A stretch of 64,000 nucleotides of DNA, taken from contig NZ_JACFTB010000001.1 of the NCBI RefSeq assembly GCF_014281965.1, positions 248,001 through 312,000 of the forward strand, read 5' to 3'. The notes beneath the pieces are model-generated. The model saw only the letters and a program-made list of their open reading frames with translations, had not been told where the DNA came from and ran no database searches. Position 1 is the first letter of the stretch; every line of letters begins with the position of its first letter. The position numbers and the translations under genes were made by a program. The stretch is from Rhodococcus sp. BP22 (GTDB lineage: Bacteria; Actinomycetota; Actinomycetes; Mycobacteriales; Mycobacteriaceae). Positions 25,218-33,513 of the stretch are shown here, one piece after another.

Positions 25218-25378
25218 TTACTCGGGACGTCGTAGGGTCAGTCGTCCTGCTGTGCTGTCGCGAATCCACTGAGGCACCCGCGTCCACTGCGTTCGCGATT
25301 GGCGCTTGACGCACGGGCAAATGCTGCAGCGACCACGGGCCCTGCAGCGTTGCTCTCACGTTCTTCATTGCCGGTCAT
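25218..25378 (-). pseudogene. Degenerate copy of the PQWIRD-tail gene
   Basis: Starts MTGNEERESNAAGPVVAAAF at 25378 and follows the 60-aa family through RERSGR, then a one-base shift moves the conserved tail (VPQWIRDSTAGRL) into another frame that stops at 25218. The GGACCCGCGATGACC context at the start is shared with the copies at 7.9 and 8.4 kb. Confidence 0.5.
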
Positions 25379-25601
25379 CGCGGGTCCTCTTACTCGTCGT
25401 TCCAATTGTTTGCGTCCCCGGTCCACGGTCTCCGGTCATGTCGTCAGCAGACGGCGTCGGGCGGGGTCTACGACGGATACCGTGGTCGGATGCTCAATCG
25501 GCCCGCCACATCAAGGCATCCTCGGGCGGTGGACGCATTGACAAATACAGTTGCGCAACATTTTTAGAAACGATTGACCGGACTGGTCACGCAACCTGTT
25601 T

Positions 25602-25628
25602 CACTTCAACCCACGATAAGTTGAAGTG
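25602..25628. promoter_or_regulatory. Inverted repeat upstream of parA
   Basis: Perfect 9-bp arms CACTTCAAC and GTTGAAGTG with a 9-nt spacer, 100 bp before the ParA start. Candidate operator or partition site. Confidence 0.4.
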
Positions 25629-25728
25629 GGGCCAGTTCCTCACTGGTGGTGCACGCACAATGCACCATGGATTGTCGCGCGCAGCTCAAGCCTCGCGCGA
25701 GACGATGCGTCGAGAAGGAGAGGCTGTA

Positions 25729-26610
25729 GTGACAGACTCGATAACGAAAGAACTGACACGCGTAGTCACCTTTGCCAACTGCAAGGGCGGCACAGGTGCG
25801 ACCTCCACGGCCGTAAATGTCGCCGGCCTCGCCGCGGAAGGTGGGTGGAGAACACTGTTCATCGACCTCGATCCGTATGGCAATGCGGGCCACGATCTGG
25901 GCTACTACTGGGACGGCCGGGGCGACTCCGGCAAGCTTCTGCGCGACGCACTGATGACCGGCTCCGCACTTGTGCCCGTCATCCCCGATGTTCGCCCCGG
26001 CCTCGACGTCATCAGCGGCGGTGAAGCGCTGGACGATTGGGAGTCGATGATCACCGGTCCTGCGAAGCGGTCAAGCCCCTATAAGAGTCTCCTCGCGGAG
26101 GCGCTCGAACCCATCGCCCCCGACTACGATCTCATCGTCCTGGATACACCGTCGACCCGTCCGGCGCTGATCCAGCTCGCGCTGTACGCCACCCGCTGGA
26201 TCGTGGTGCCCACCCGGGCCGATCGAGCCAGCATCGAAGGTTTGCGAGTGCTTTCGCGACAGATCGAGACTGCCCGGGATGTGAACCCCGACATCGAGCT
26301 TCTCGGCGTGGTCTTGTTCGACGTCGCCACCTCGGCCACGGCCGTCAGGCGCAACGCGGCCTCGGACATCATGTCGGCACTCAACGGCGCAGCGCCGCTA
26401 CTCAAAGCAGTCATCCAGCACTCAGAAAGCTCCGCAGTGAAGGCCAGGGAGAACGGAGTGCTCATACACGAGCTCGCCGACCAGGCCGATGACGCCGAAC
26501 AGTTCTCAGAGGAACACGGACCTGAGAGCACATCCGCGCTTGCCGAGGACTACCTGACGCTCAGCCAGGAAGTCCTTCAGCGAATCCGAGATGTCGAACA
26601 GACGAAATGA
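25729..26610 (+). CDS. ParA/MinD-type partition ATPase
   Basis: A 293-residue ATPase with the deviant Walker A KGGTGATS (about residues 18-25), Walker A' IDLDPYGNAGHD and Walker B LIVLDTPS. The family segregates plasmids or positions cargo, normally with a ParB partner, which is not seen beside it. GTG 25729 has GGAGAGG upstream; ATG 25705 is an alternative. With the primase gene it suggests a former plasmid or integrative element. Confidence 0.82.
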   Translation: MTDSITKELTRVVTFANCKGGTGATSTAVNVAGLAAEGGWRTLFIDLDPYGNAGHDLGYYWDGRGDSGKLLRDALMTGSALVPVIPDVRPGLDVISGGEALDDWESMITGPAKRSSPYKSLLAEALEPIAPDYDLIVLDTPSTRPALIQLALYATRWIVVPTRADRASIEGLRVLSRQIETARDVNPDIELLGVVLFDVATSATAVRRNAASDIMSALNGAAPLLKAVIQHSESSAVKARENGVLIHELADQADDAEQFSEEHGPESTSALAEDYLTLSQEVLQRIRDVEQTK

Positions 26611-26662
26611 ACGAACGGAATGAACCGTCCCGGGTTTGATGCCGGTTCGTTCTTTGTGAAGG

Positions 26663-27349
26663 ATGAAGCACATGTCGAAGCGTTACCCGGCCGAGCAACG
26701 TGAGCGTGCGGTGAGGATGGTCCTCGACCATCTCCACGAGTACAACTCCGTGTACGGCGCGTGCAAGGCGATCGGACCGAAATTGGGTGTCGGCGCGGAG
26801 TCACTCCGGCTCTGGACACGTCAAGCTCAGATCGATGCCAACCAAGCTCCCGGTGCAACGACCGAGGAGCAACAGCGCATCAAGGAACCCGAGCGTGAGA
26901 ACCGAGATCTCAAGGAAGCCAACGAAATTTAAGAAGTCGGCATCGATTTTCTTCGCGAGGGAGCTCGACCCTCGCCGCCGCAGATAGTCCAGTTCATCGA
27001 TCAGATGCGTGCACAGAACTACCGGGTCGAGTCGATCTGCCGCGTGCTCACCGAGCACGGCGTGCAGGTCGCCCCACGCACGTACCGCAACTGGAAGAGC
27101 GCACCACCGTCCGCCCGCACGATCTCCGACGCGTACCTCACCGCCGCGCTCCGGGACACGGTCGGCGAACCTGAAGAGCTCTACGGTCGCCGCAAGATGT
27201 ACCGCCACCTGCGCAGAAAGGGCCATAGCGCGGCTGCCTGCACAGTCGACCGCCTCATGGGCTGCTTCACCGGCTCGCTTCGTGGCGATCTTTTGTCGTT
27301 CCTCCGTGCCCCGCAGAACCGTCAGTACCGAGGCCGGCAGTTTCAGTGA
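26663..27349 (+). mobile_element. Decayed IS3-family insertion sequence
   Basis: OrfA (26663-26932) is a typical IS3 helix-turn-helix/leucine-zipper protein (MSKRYPAEQRERAVRMVLDH; VGAESLRLWTRQAQID) that stops early at ANEI. Conserved OrfA/B junction sequence (FFARELDP) follows in a shifted frame, and an OrfB fragment (27005-27349; YGRRKMYRHLRRKGHSAA) ends before the DDE catalytic core. No intact inverted repeats were located. It is inactive. Confidence 0.75.
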
Positions 27350-27450
27350 TCGCCGCGCGTTAGCGGTCTTACCATTGCTCTGATCGATGGTTCGGCTTGT
27401 TACCCGAACCCTGTTCCGTGCGACCACGGTGATGCGTCCGGCGGTCCAAA

Positions 27451-27765
27451 TCATATTGCGCGCCAACGCATTCCAGCTAACTCACCGCGTCGTAGCCCGA
27501 TCAACGCCAGGTGCACCATAGGTGCATGGACCACGGCCATGTGCTGAGGTGACCGCGGTCCGCCGACCAAGGGCAAATCCGCCCTCGAGTGCAGCGCCAC
27601 CAGCCGCGTAACTTCGCGCTCACCGAGTCGTCGGATGAGTCCAGCGCGCCCTCGTAGGCGTCGGGTGATCCGAGCGAAGCGCCGTGAACCGTACGTTGTC
27701 CATCTGCTGACAGCAAAGGATACGAAAGAAGCCGCTGCGACGGCCTCCTCGGCCGCTCGCACCAC
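27451..27765 (-). pseudogene. Tyrosine recombinase fragment
   Basis: A minus-strand frame ends MVHLALIGLRRGELAGMRWR, the motif around the first catalytic Arg of phage-type integrases, and then stops. The rest of the catalytic domain is absent and the upstream part is scrambled. The IS3 remnant lies immediately downstream, so insertion may have destroyed it. With the excisionase at 28.8 kb and the adjacent tRNA-Val(CAC), it marks an older integrated element. Confidence 0.45.
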
Positions 27766-28809
27766 CGGTACCTACCTGAAATCGAGCGCTGCTGCTTCGC
27801 GGAGTCGGGCACAGGCGGCATTGCCCAGAACGACCTCGTTGGCTTGGGGTGAAACTGCACCACCACCCTCGCGCTACTGCGGAGGGGATTCCTCGAGGCC
27901 ATAAGGTCACCGGAGGCTGCGAGGTGCCGGAGCCCGCGGTGTCGGTCCTTGACAGCCACAACCGAGGTGTCGGCATCCGTATGGAATGCAGCATCACGAC
28001 AGTGTCTGGGGTGTCGACCTTCGCCGCCGCACCACGCGGCCAGCTCGTGCTCTCGTGACCTTTGTGGTCGATCGCCACCAAGCAGGATCCGGAGCACCTC
28101 GACGAGGCCGAGCACTCAGTTGGTATCTAAATCATCGTTCTCGCTACCCCATCGCCGCGATTGCCTTGACGAACGAGTCGACGATGAGCAGTCAGGGTGA
28201 GATACTTCAAGGCCCCTGCGGGCGTCTCGAACGCGCTCTTGCGGCTTACCACCCCGCGCATCCGAGTCCATGATGTTCACTGCGCGATGACGGATGGCGA
28301 CTCCGGGCCCCCCAAGCATCCGCAGGCGTGCATACGGCTTGTCGACGCCATAGCGTCCAGGTCGAGGTATATAGAAGCACTGGTGGCCATCTGGCAGTCT
28401 TCGCCGCGTCCTGGCACGCTCGCAGACACACCCAGGCCTTACCCACGCCCCACTGTTAGGAAGAAGCGCGCAGTCGACCTTGAGTAGCGGGCCGTCCGGG
28501 TAGGGGCCCAGAGGTGGTCAGCAGCATCGGAGACCCTGGTGAGCCCGATGTCGATGGGCCCGACATCGGGCTGTAGCCGGGCCGCCTACTCACGCACCAT
28601 CAGCTTGTCGCGGGCGGCAGCGACATCTCCGCGCTCTACGAGGTTCAGCGTGCCGGCCGACACGGAATCGGCGAGTCTGTCGATATGGCGCGTCAGCGAG
28701 GGACTGGCAGAGACAGCCGCAAGCGGCCATCGTAGTTATCGTTGCCCCAAGCTACCTAGTTATCTTCGAGGCCCCGTCGCGCTGCTGGCGGTGTTTTGTG
28801 TGTGCGGCA
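27766..28809. other. Decayed accessory DNA
   Basis: About 1 kb with many short overlapping frames on both strands and none with a credible start, motif or codon pattern. Probably gene remnants of the older integrated element. Confidence 0.4.
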
Positions 28810-29052
28810 TCAGGCATCGCCACCAATACCGTCACGGTGACCGTTTGCCAGAAGTGCACGCAAGCTTTCGGCCGGAATACGTACCGGAACCCCAGGCTTG
28901 CGGACGAAAAGGGTTTTGAGGTGGCCGTCGGCAAGCAAGCGCCAGATGGCACGCTGACTGAGCTGTAGCCGTTCGGCCACCTCAGACACGCTGAACGCCC
29001 GTAGGTCGGAGTACGGATCGAGGGGTGTCGAAGCAAAAGTTCGAGTGGACAA
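28810..29052 (-). CDS. Excisionase-like helix-turn-helix protein
   Basis: An 80-residue protein with a MerR-like excisionase fold (FSVSEVAERLQLSQRAIWRL, then KPGVPVRIPAESLRALL). TTG 29052 has GGAG a few bases upstream; the frame is open further upstream without a better start. It lies close to tRNA-Val(CAC) and is probably a leftover of the element whose recombinase is broken at 27.5 kb. Confidence 0.6.
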   Translation of the reverse strand: MSTRTFASTPLDPYSDLRAFSVSEVAERLQLSQRAIWRLLADGHLKTLFVRKPGVPVRIPAESLRALLANGHRDGIGGDA

Positions 29053-29296
29053 GGGGACTCCAGGACAGAAAATTCTGTCCGGCTCCCGCGCACTGTGGCG
29101 TCTTACCCGGCTAGTTATCGGGGGTATCTCAGACGACCCCGAGGCTTGTCTTGTCTGACTGCCAGCATACATGTCACGCCATTGCAGTCCCCTGACATGA
29201 CACGGCGGGCCACAGGGCTTACCAGACAGCGCAGTAAACTGCTAAGGCCCACGTAGGGCCCACGACCCCCCGCTTAACCCTCCGCAAAACGAAGAA

Positions 29297-29318
29297 AACC
29301 CCCTGTTTCCAGGAGGTT
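29297..29318 (-). terminator. Terminator of tRNA-Val(CAC)
   Basis: AACCTCCTG/CAGGGGGTT stem with a GAAA loop on the minus strand followed by TTCTTC, 8 bp past the tRNA 3' end. Confidence 0.7.
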
Positions 29319-29325
29319 CTTCGAG

Positions 29326-29397
29326 TGGTCCCGGCTGGGATCGAACCAGCGACCTTCCGCGTGTGAAGCGGACGCTCTCCCACTGAGCCACGGGACC
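29326..29397 (-). tRNA. tRNA-Val (anticodon CAC)
   Basis: Full cloverleaf on the minus strand: acceptor GGTCCCG/CGGGACC, D-arm with GGCTCAGTGGGAGAG, anticodon loop TTCACAC giving CAC, T-arm GGTTCGATCC. CCA is not encoded. Confidence 0.95.
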
Positions 29398-29630
29398 ATT
29401 GCCTGATCACGTCATGCGTGATCGGACGACGCAAACGTTAACACGGCTCTCAACCGGATCTCGACTCGGCCTTATCCCTTTCCCCGGACGCCATCTACGA
29501 CCCTCGATTGCTGGTTCGTGCCACCTTTGCCTCTCAAATCCACTTCTGACCACGCGATTTGTGAGTTCGTCTTCCGTTGGTCTAATGTTTTGACCGCACC
29601 GCAGAGAGAGCAACTGCCTCTGAGGAGCAT

Positions 29631-29702
29631 GCGGATGTGGCGCAGTGGTAGCGCATCACCTTGCCAAGGTGAGGGTCGCGGGTTCGAATCCCGTCATCCG
29701 CT
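29631..29702 (+). tRNA. tRNA-Gly (anticodon GCC)
   Basis: Acceptor GCGGATG/CATCCGC, anticodon loop TTGCCAA giving GCC, T-arm GGGTTCGAATCCC. Confidence 0.95.
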
Positions 29703-29721
29703 CGAGGGACTAGGGCCCGTT

Positions 29722-29792
29722 GGTGGAGTGGCCGAGTGGTGAGGCAACGGCCTGCAAAGCCGTGCACACGGGTTCGATTCCCGTCTCCACCT
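29722..29792 (+). tRNA. tRNA-Cys (anticodon GCA)
   Basis: Acceptor GGTGGAG/CTCCACC, anticodon loop CTGCAAA giving GCA, T-arm GGGTTCGATTCCC. Located 19 bp after tRNA-Gly and probably co-transcribed. Confidence 0.95.
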
Positions 29793-29833
29793 CGTAACGA
29801 AGCGAAGGTTCCCGACCTTCAACTTCAGATCTT

Positions 29834-29908
29834 GCGCGATTAGCTCAGCGGGAGAGCGCTTCCCTGACACGGAAGAGGTCACTGGTTCAATCCCAGTATC
29901 GCGCACCA
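29834..29908 (+). tRNA. tRNA-Val (anticodon GAC), integration target
   Basis: Acceptor GCGCGAT/ATCGCGC, anticodon loop CTGACAC giving GAC, T-arm TGGTTCAATCCCA, encoded CCA. Its last 27 nt are repeated identically at 45401-45427, so the gene remains whole at attL after integration. Confidence 0.95.
29882..29908. other. attL core
   Basis: A 27-nt sequence from CTGGTTCAAT to CGCGCACCA, covering the T-arm and acceptor 3' end of tRNA-Val(GAC). Identical to 45401-45427 in the same orientation. Confidence 0.9.
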
Positions 29909-29923
29909 CGTAAAAATGCAGGT

Positions 29924-29951
29924 GAGGCCCCCTTTCGAGGGGGCCTCTTTT
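29924..29951 (+). terminator. Element-borne terminator after tRNA-Val(GAC)
   Basis: 9-bp arms GAGGCCCCC and GGGGGCCTC followed by TTTT, 16 bp after the tRNA. It lies inside the element and replaces the native terminator, now at 45432. Confidence 0.85.
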
Positions 29952-29957
29952 GCGTTC

Positions 29958-29976
29958 CATGCAATAAGCATGCAAT
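29958..29976. repeat. Arm-type integrase site, left
   Basis: CATGCAATAAGCATGCAAT, itself two CATGCAAT half-sites 11 bp apart, 49 bp inside attL. The identical 19 nt occurs at 45263-45281. Confidence 0.65.
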
Positions 29977-30077
29977 TGGTGTCTCATGCGAGTGCAGCGG
30001 TAGCCGAATAGAACGGCCCCGGATCGGGCTTCCCTCCCGATACCGAGGCCTTCGGCCCGACGACGGGACTATCCGCC

Positions 30078-30233
30078 GTGAACCGCACCGAGAACGTATC
30101 TCACTCCCCCGACAGGTTTGCTCGCCCTGAGGTCATCGCTGGCGTCTTCGCAGCCGTGATCTTGGTTGGCATGTACTTCGTCACAGTTGCGATCATGCGA
30201 ACGATTCTGGCTCTTGGCTGGTACGTCGCATGA
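30078..30233 (+). CDS. 51-aa single-pass membrane protein of the element
   Basis: GTG 30078 opens MNRTENVSHSPDRFARPEVI, then one transmembrane helix (AGVFAAVILVGMYFVTVAIM). Its TGA overlaps the ATG of the next gene (ATGA), which supports it. The function is unknown. Confidence 0.6.
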   Translation: MNRTENVSHSPDRFARPEVIAGVFAAVILVGMYFVTVAIMRTILALGWYVA

Positions 30234-30559
30234 GCATCCTTGACGAGCTACAGAAGCTGAATGCGGTCGGTCTATCCCTCGCATGGATGCGAACCACCTA
30301 CGGTCTCAGCACCGAAGAGGTTGCGGACGCCGCACAGATCGGTCGCCAGCATCTCCACGACATCGAAACCCAATCAGTCGAGGTCATCCCGACAATGGCT
30401 GCATTGATCATCGCGACACTCAGCGACCTTCACGCCGGCAAAGCCCGCATCCACTGCCAGCGATGCAACGCCTACGTGACTTCAGTTCATGCTCCCGCAC
30501 CGCCAGTGCCCGCTACGTGCGCAACCTGCCGTACAGCCACCACAGGCGGCAACAAATGA
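30230..30559 (+). CDS. XRE-type helix-turn-helix protein with zinc ribbon
   Basis: A 109-residue protein. The N-terminal 65 residues resemble a Cro/C1 helix-turn-helix (YGLSTEEVADAAQIGRQHLH, DIET). The C-terminus holds two CxxC pairs (CQRCNAYV and CATCRT), a likely zinc ribbon. Overlapped by ATGA on both sides, so it is the middle of a three-gene coupled operon. It may be the regulator of the element's lysogeny or of the flanking small proteins. Confidence 0.65.
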   Translation: MSILDELQKLNAVGLSLAWMRTTYGLSTEEVADAAQIGRQHLHDIETQSVEVIPTMAALIIATLSDLHAGKARIHCQRCNAYVTSVHAPAPPVPATCATCRTATTGGNK

Positions 30560-30753
30560 TGCTCGCAATCATCATGGCCCTACTCGCCACCCTCGGACAA
30601 TCCCCCACCACCCTGCTCGACCACATACCCGACACCCCCGCAGCCGTCCGCACGTTCCTAGGTGACGACAACGCCGACAGCTTCATAGACGAAGACGAGT
30701 CCGGCTGGTCATGCAGCATCGACGGCAACCAGCACTGCGGGCCACCCCGGTAA
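30556..30753 (+). CDS. 65-aa predicted secreted protein
   Basis: Starts with a short hydrophobic signal-like segment (MMLAIIMALLATLGQSPTTL) and ends with two Cys in an acidic tail (ESGWSCSIDGNQHCGPP). The ATG overlaps the TGA of the zinc-ribbon regulator. No family was recognised. Third gene of the plus-strand lysogenic-type operon. Confidence 0.55.
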   Translation: MMLAIIMALLATLGQSPTTLLDHIPDTPAAVRTFLGDDNADSFIDEDESGWSCSIDGNQHCGPPR

Positions 30754-31275
30754 CCCAGCTCCACCTGCTCGTAACCCTCTGCGTTCCACCGTCGCTATCT
30801 GTGCGAGTCCGACGCAAACCGACCGCATCCTGTTGAAAGTGCTGACAATCGCGTAGTCCAGGCTGCGTGAGCTTCGCCATCGACTGATCCCCGATAGTGA
30901 GGTCACCTGACAGCCGCTCACACCTTCAAGTGTGAGCGGCTAGACGGCGTGGGTTGCGTCGGTCAGCGGGAGAACTGGGAGCGGTCACTGGGAGCATCAG
31001 TGACACAGGGCGTAGCTCCGTCCGGTGAAGCACAGTCCCGCAGGGGTCCGCGCTCTTACTCTCCAGCCTGGCCTCCCATCCTTCACAGAGCGTCCTCCTG
31101 TGTTGGCTTGTGGCTGACGTTTACGACTGTGTGCGTCTACGGGTCGTTAGCGCCGCTAATGAACGTCTGGTGTCTCTGCCAGGTGTGGATCGGCGGCAGT
31201 TGAGATCCAACACCTGACGCTATTCACAACTGCCCTTAAACCATGAAGCGGTTCAGGTACGAGTAGAACTTCGAC
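30754..31275. other. Intergenic region with a strong hairpin
   Basis: No gene is supported. The main feature is the 12-bp hairpin at 30912-30941, which separates the plus-strand operon from the convergent gene at 31276. Confidence 0.5.
30912..30941. terminator. Hairpin terminator
   Basis: Perfect 12-bp arms AGCCGCTCACAC and GTGTGAGCGGCT with a 6-nt loop. No T-tract in either direction. Confidence 0.6.
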
Positions 31276-32205
31276 TCACCGCTCGAACTCCTGGGTGCCA
31301 AATCCATAGTCCAACTCACCCTGCACAGGCGCGTGCTGGTGACTAGTAACCGCGAGAATCCTGCGTAGGACTCGAACACCACCCGCAGGACGCCGGTAGG
31401 TTTCCTCTTCCAACTCGACACCGAGAGTGTCGTCAGCACCAACTGCGGTGCGGCCAGACCGCACACCCATCACAAACCGTTGGTCGGAAATGTCGGCGGT
31501 GAAAGTTTCACCGTCTTCTGAAAAGCGCCACTTCCGGCCCGAATCTGTATTCAGTTGCACCGTTTCAACCTTGACCGTCGCCTGTCGGACAGACCGATCA
31601 ATCAGGCGGTCCCGACTGTCCGTTCGGAATGCTGGTCGATCGTTGGTGTCCACTGTGATGCGATCGCGATCGGTTGTTCCGGAAATTGACACCTCATCAA
31701 TACCCTCCTGGTCGAGAGGTTGCGTAAATCCGTCAATCGCTACTCGAAACGGGCCATTCTGAATCAAAACACTGGAGCCAGCGGGAACCGTCAAGGTGCT
31801 CCCATTTTCATCCTCGTATGTGATAAAGCCAGGCTCAAGCTCCCGTAACCGGACACCCGACCGCCCGCGAAGCCATTTGATTGTCTGGATCGCCCCTTTG
31901 ACACTTCCCCATATGATGCCGGCAAAACTAGCCATGCCGAGAAGTCCCACAGACTGGTCCGAGTTGACTGCATCAATGATCAGGTCGATGTCGAACGATC
32001 CCTCGTTCGTCGCCTTTATGCGTAGAGTCGGAGCGCTGGTCCCGCCTTGCTTTTCAGGCGTCAGTGCTTCGCTGGCGTACTTGAGCGCGTCGCCGAGCGC
32101 GAGAAGTGCAGGTGCAAGCGTCCGCACCTCCATGACATGGTTGGCGAGGGCTTCGCCGTCGTACTTGACACTGAACTCTTCGGCCACGTGGCGAACTATA
32201 GCCAT
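31276..32205 (-). CDS. 309-aa protein of unknown function, element cargo
   Basis: The N-terminal 60 residues include TLAPALLALGDALKYASEAL, followed by TLRIKATNEGSFDIDLIID. A Gly/Ala-rich hydrophobic segment (GLLGMASFAGIIWGSVKGAI) and a beta-rich C-terminal half follow. This arrangement is seen in unnamed cytosolic proteins of genomic islands; I recall no assigned function. It stands alone at the left end of the element, where phage satellites and prophages usually carry cargo such as defence genes. Defence is an inference. Confidence 0.6.
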   Translation of the reverse strand: MAIVRHVAEEFSVKYDGEALANHVMEVRTLAPALLALGDALKYASEALTPEKQGGTSAPTLRIKATNEGSFDIDLIIDAVNSDQSVGLLGMASFAGIIWGSVKGAIQTIKWLRGRSGVRLRELEPGFITYEDENGSTLTVPAGSSVLIQNGPFRVAIDGFTQPLDQEGIDEVSISGTTDRDRITVDTNDRPAFRTDSRDRLIDRSVRQATVKVETVQLNTDSGRKWRFSEDGETFTADISDQRFVMGVRSGRTAVGADDTLGVELEEETYRRPAGGVRVLRRILAVTSHQHAPVQGELDYGFGTQEFER

Positions 32206-32382
32206 ACTCTCACCTCGCTTCCGATATGACTATCTAACTTAGGTACGACGGTCTATTTAGAGTAGGCCGTTCAGGTTTGGTCGACCCTCCGGAAGTTCTG
32301 CCGAGGCGGAGCGTTAATCGAGGCAACCAGGGTGAATGACCGCCATCCACCCTCATACCGATTGGTCTGATATACAAACGAC

Positions 32383-32718
32383 ATGAGTCAACGCCAGAAG
32401 GCATGGGGCATCGTCAGCGTGATCGTGGTCATCCTCGGGATCGTAGGATTCTGGCAGATTCAAGAAGAGAACAAGCGAGCAGACCAGGTGCAAGCGACTC
32501 TCATTCGAGACTGCGAGAACCAACTGAACATTGAGCGGTTCGGGCTCCTATCCGGGGGTTCGCGGGTAGAGATACTTGAAGTCAATTACGACCGCGCAAC
32601 CACCGTCACAACAGGAACTTTCCGAGATCCGCTCGACAGCGATGAACCCGTATTCAACTTCACCTGTGAAGTGAACGGCATTACGACCACTGCAACAGTC
32701 GGTACCGAAGTGAACTAG
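32383..32718 (+). CDS. 111-aa membrane-anchored protein
   Basis: One N-terminal transmembrane helix (AWGIVSVIVVILGIVGFWQI) followed by a soluble domain with two Cys (RDCENQLN and FTCEVNG). Monocistronic, convergent with the gene at 32748. No family was recognised; probably element cargo. Confidence 0.55.
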   Translation: MSQRQKAWGIVSVIVVILGIVGFWQIQEENKRADQVQATLIRDCENQLNIERFGLLSGGSRVEILEVNYDRATTVTTGTFRDPLDSDEPVFNFTCEVNGITTTATVGTEVN

Positions 32719-32747
32719 CCCGTCTGGGGCACAACCGTCGATCTTGA

Positions 32748-33023
32748 TTACGACTTCACAGAACCAACCTCAGGCCCCCCGTTGTGGCGCAACCGAACTC
32801 CACCCCAACCCACCCTCTGGGAATAGGCGTAAGAATCGATACCCCGCTCACGGCACCAAGCCAACCGGCCCCGGACATAGGCGTAGTAGGCGTACTTCGG
32901 CTCCTTCGGCGAAAACGGACAAATCTTGTCCATCCACTCCGACTCCACAAACACCGGAAACTCCTCACCCTCAGGCAGACCGCCATCGAGGGGCTTAGCC
33001 GGCTGATCGGTACGTAGACGCAT
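32748..33023 (-). CDS. 91-aa hypothetical phage protein
   Basis: Aromatic-rich acidic protein (FVESEWMDKICPFSPKEPKY, AYYAYVRGRLAWCRERG). ATG 33023 shares its A with the TGA stop of the upstream small-terminase-like gene (TGATG), so it is the last gene of the leftward operon. The function is unknown. Confidence 0.55.
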   Translation of the reverse strand: MRLRTDQPAKPLDGGLPEGEEFPVFVESEWMDKICPFSPKEPKYAYYAYVRGRLAWCRERGIDSYAYSQRVGWGGVRLRHNGGPEVGSVKS

Positions 33024-33406
33024 CAAGCACCCACCGACCCCAACGCATACGGCCCCCGCGGACCCTGACGCAGTTGAGGCTTCTTACCCGACTCTTCATC
33101 CGGCAACCGCAACGCTGAAAGTAGCCGTGCGAGTGTGATCCTCTGCTGCCTAGCCTCCACCAACGCAGGATGCGCCTTCGAACCCTGCGGACCATCAACC
33201 ACCACCCCATCCGCCGTCACAGCCGCCTGCAACAAATCGAGCTGGTCAACCGTCCGGGCAGCCTCAAGCAACACAACAGACTCGTGCTCATCCAACTCGT
33301 ACACATCAACCACCGACCGCCACAACTTCGCACCAGCAGCAGCAAGACCGCTCGGCACCTTCTTTACAGTCATAAAACTCCCATCAGGGTTATTGGTTTC
33401 AGCCAC
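33023..33406 (-). CDS. Small terminase subunit-like protein (P27 type)
   Basis: A 127-residue protein with the P27 small-terminase pattern: GLAAAGAKLWRSVVDVYELD, then EARQQRITLARLLSALRLPD near the end. In actinophages this protein recognises packaging sites for the large terminase. No large terminase is present here. Start GTG 33406 or ATG 33373 (the latter has GGGAG upstream). In a satellite it could redirect a helper phage packaging machine. Confidence 0.65.
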   Translation of the reverse strand: MAETNNPDGSFMTVKKVPSGLAAAGAKLWRSVVDVYELDEHESVVLLEAARTVDQLDLLQAAVTADGVVVDGPQGSKAHPALVEARQQRITLARLLSALRLPDEESGKKPQLRQGPRGPYALGSVGA

Positions 33407-33513
33407 TCCGGACTGCGAGGCCCCTTAGCCGAGGCGGAGCGGGGCAGGTTGGTTTGCGTGTCCGTCCCCGGGGGTGGGGGCAGACGGTGTGTGTCTGCCC
33501 CCGTTTGGGTTGG

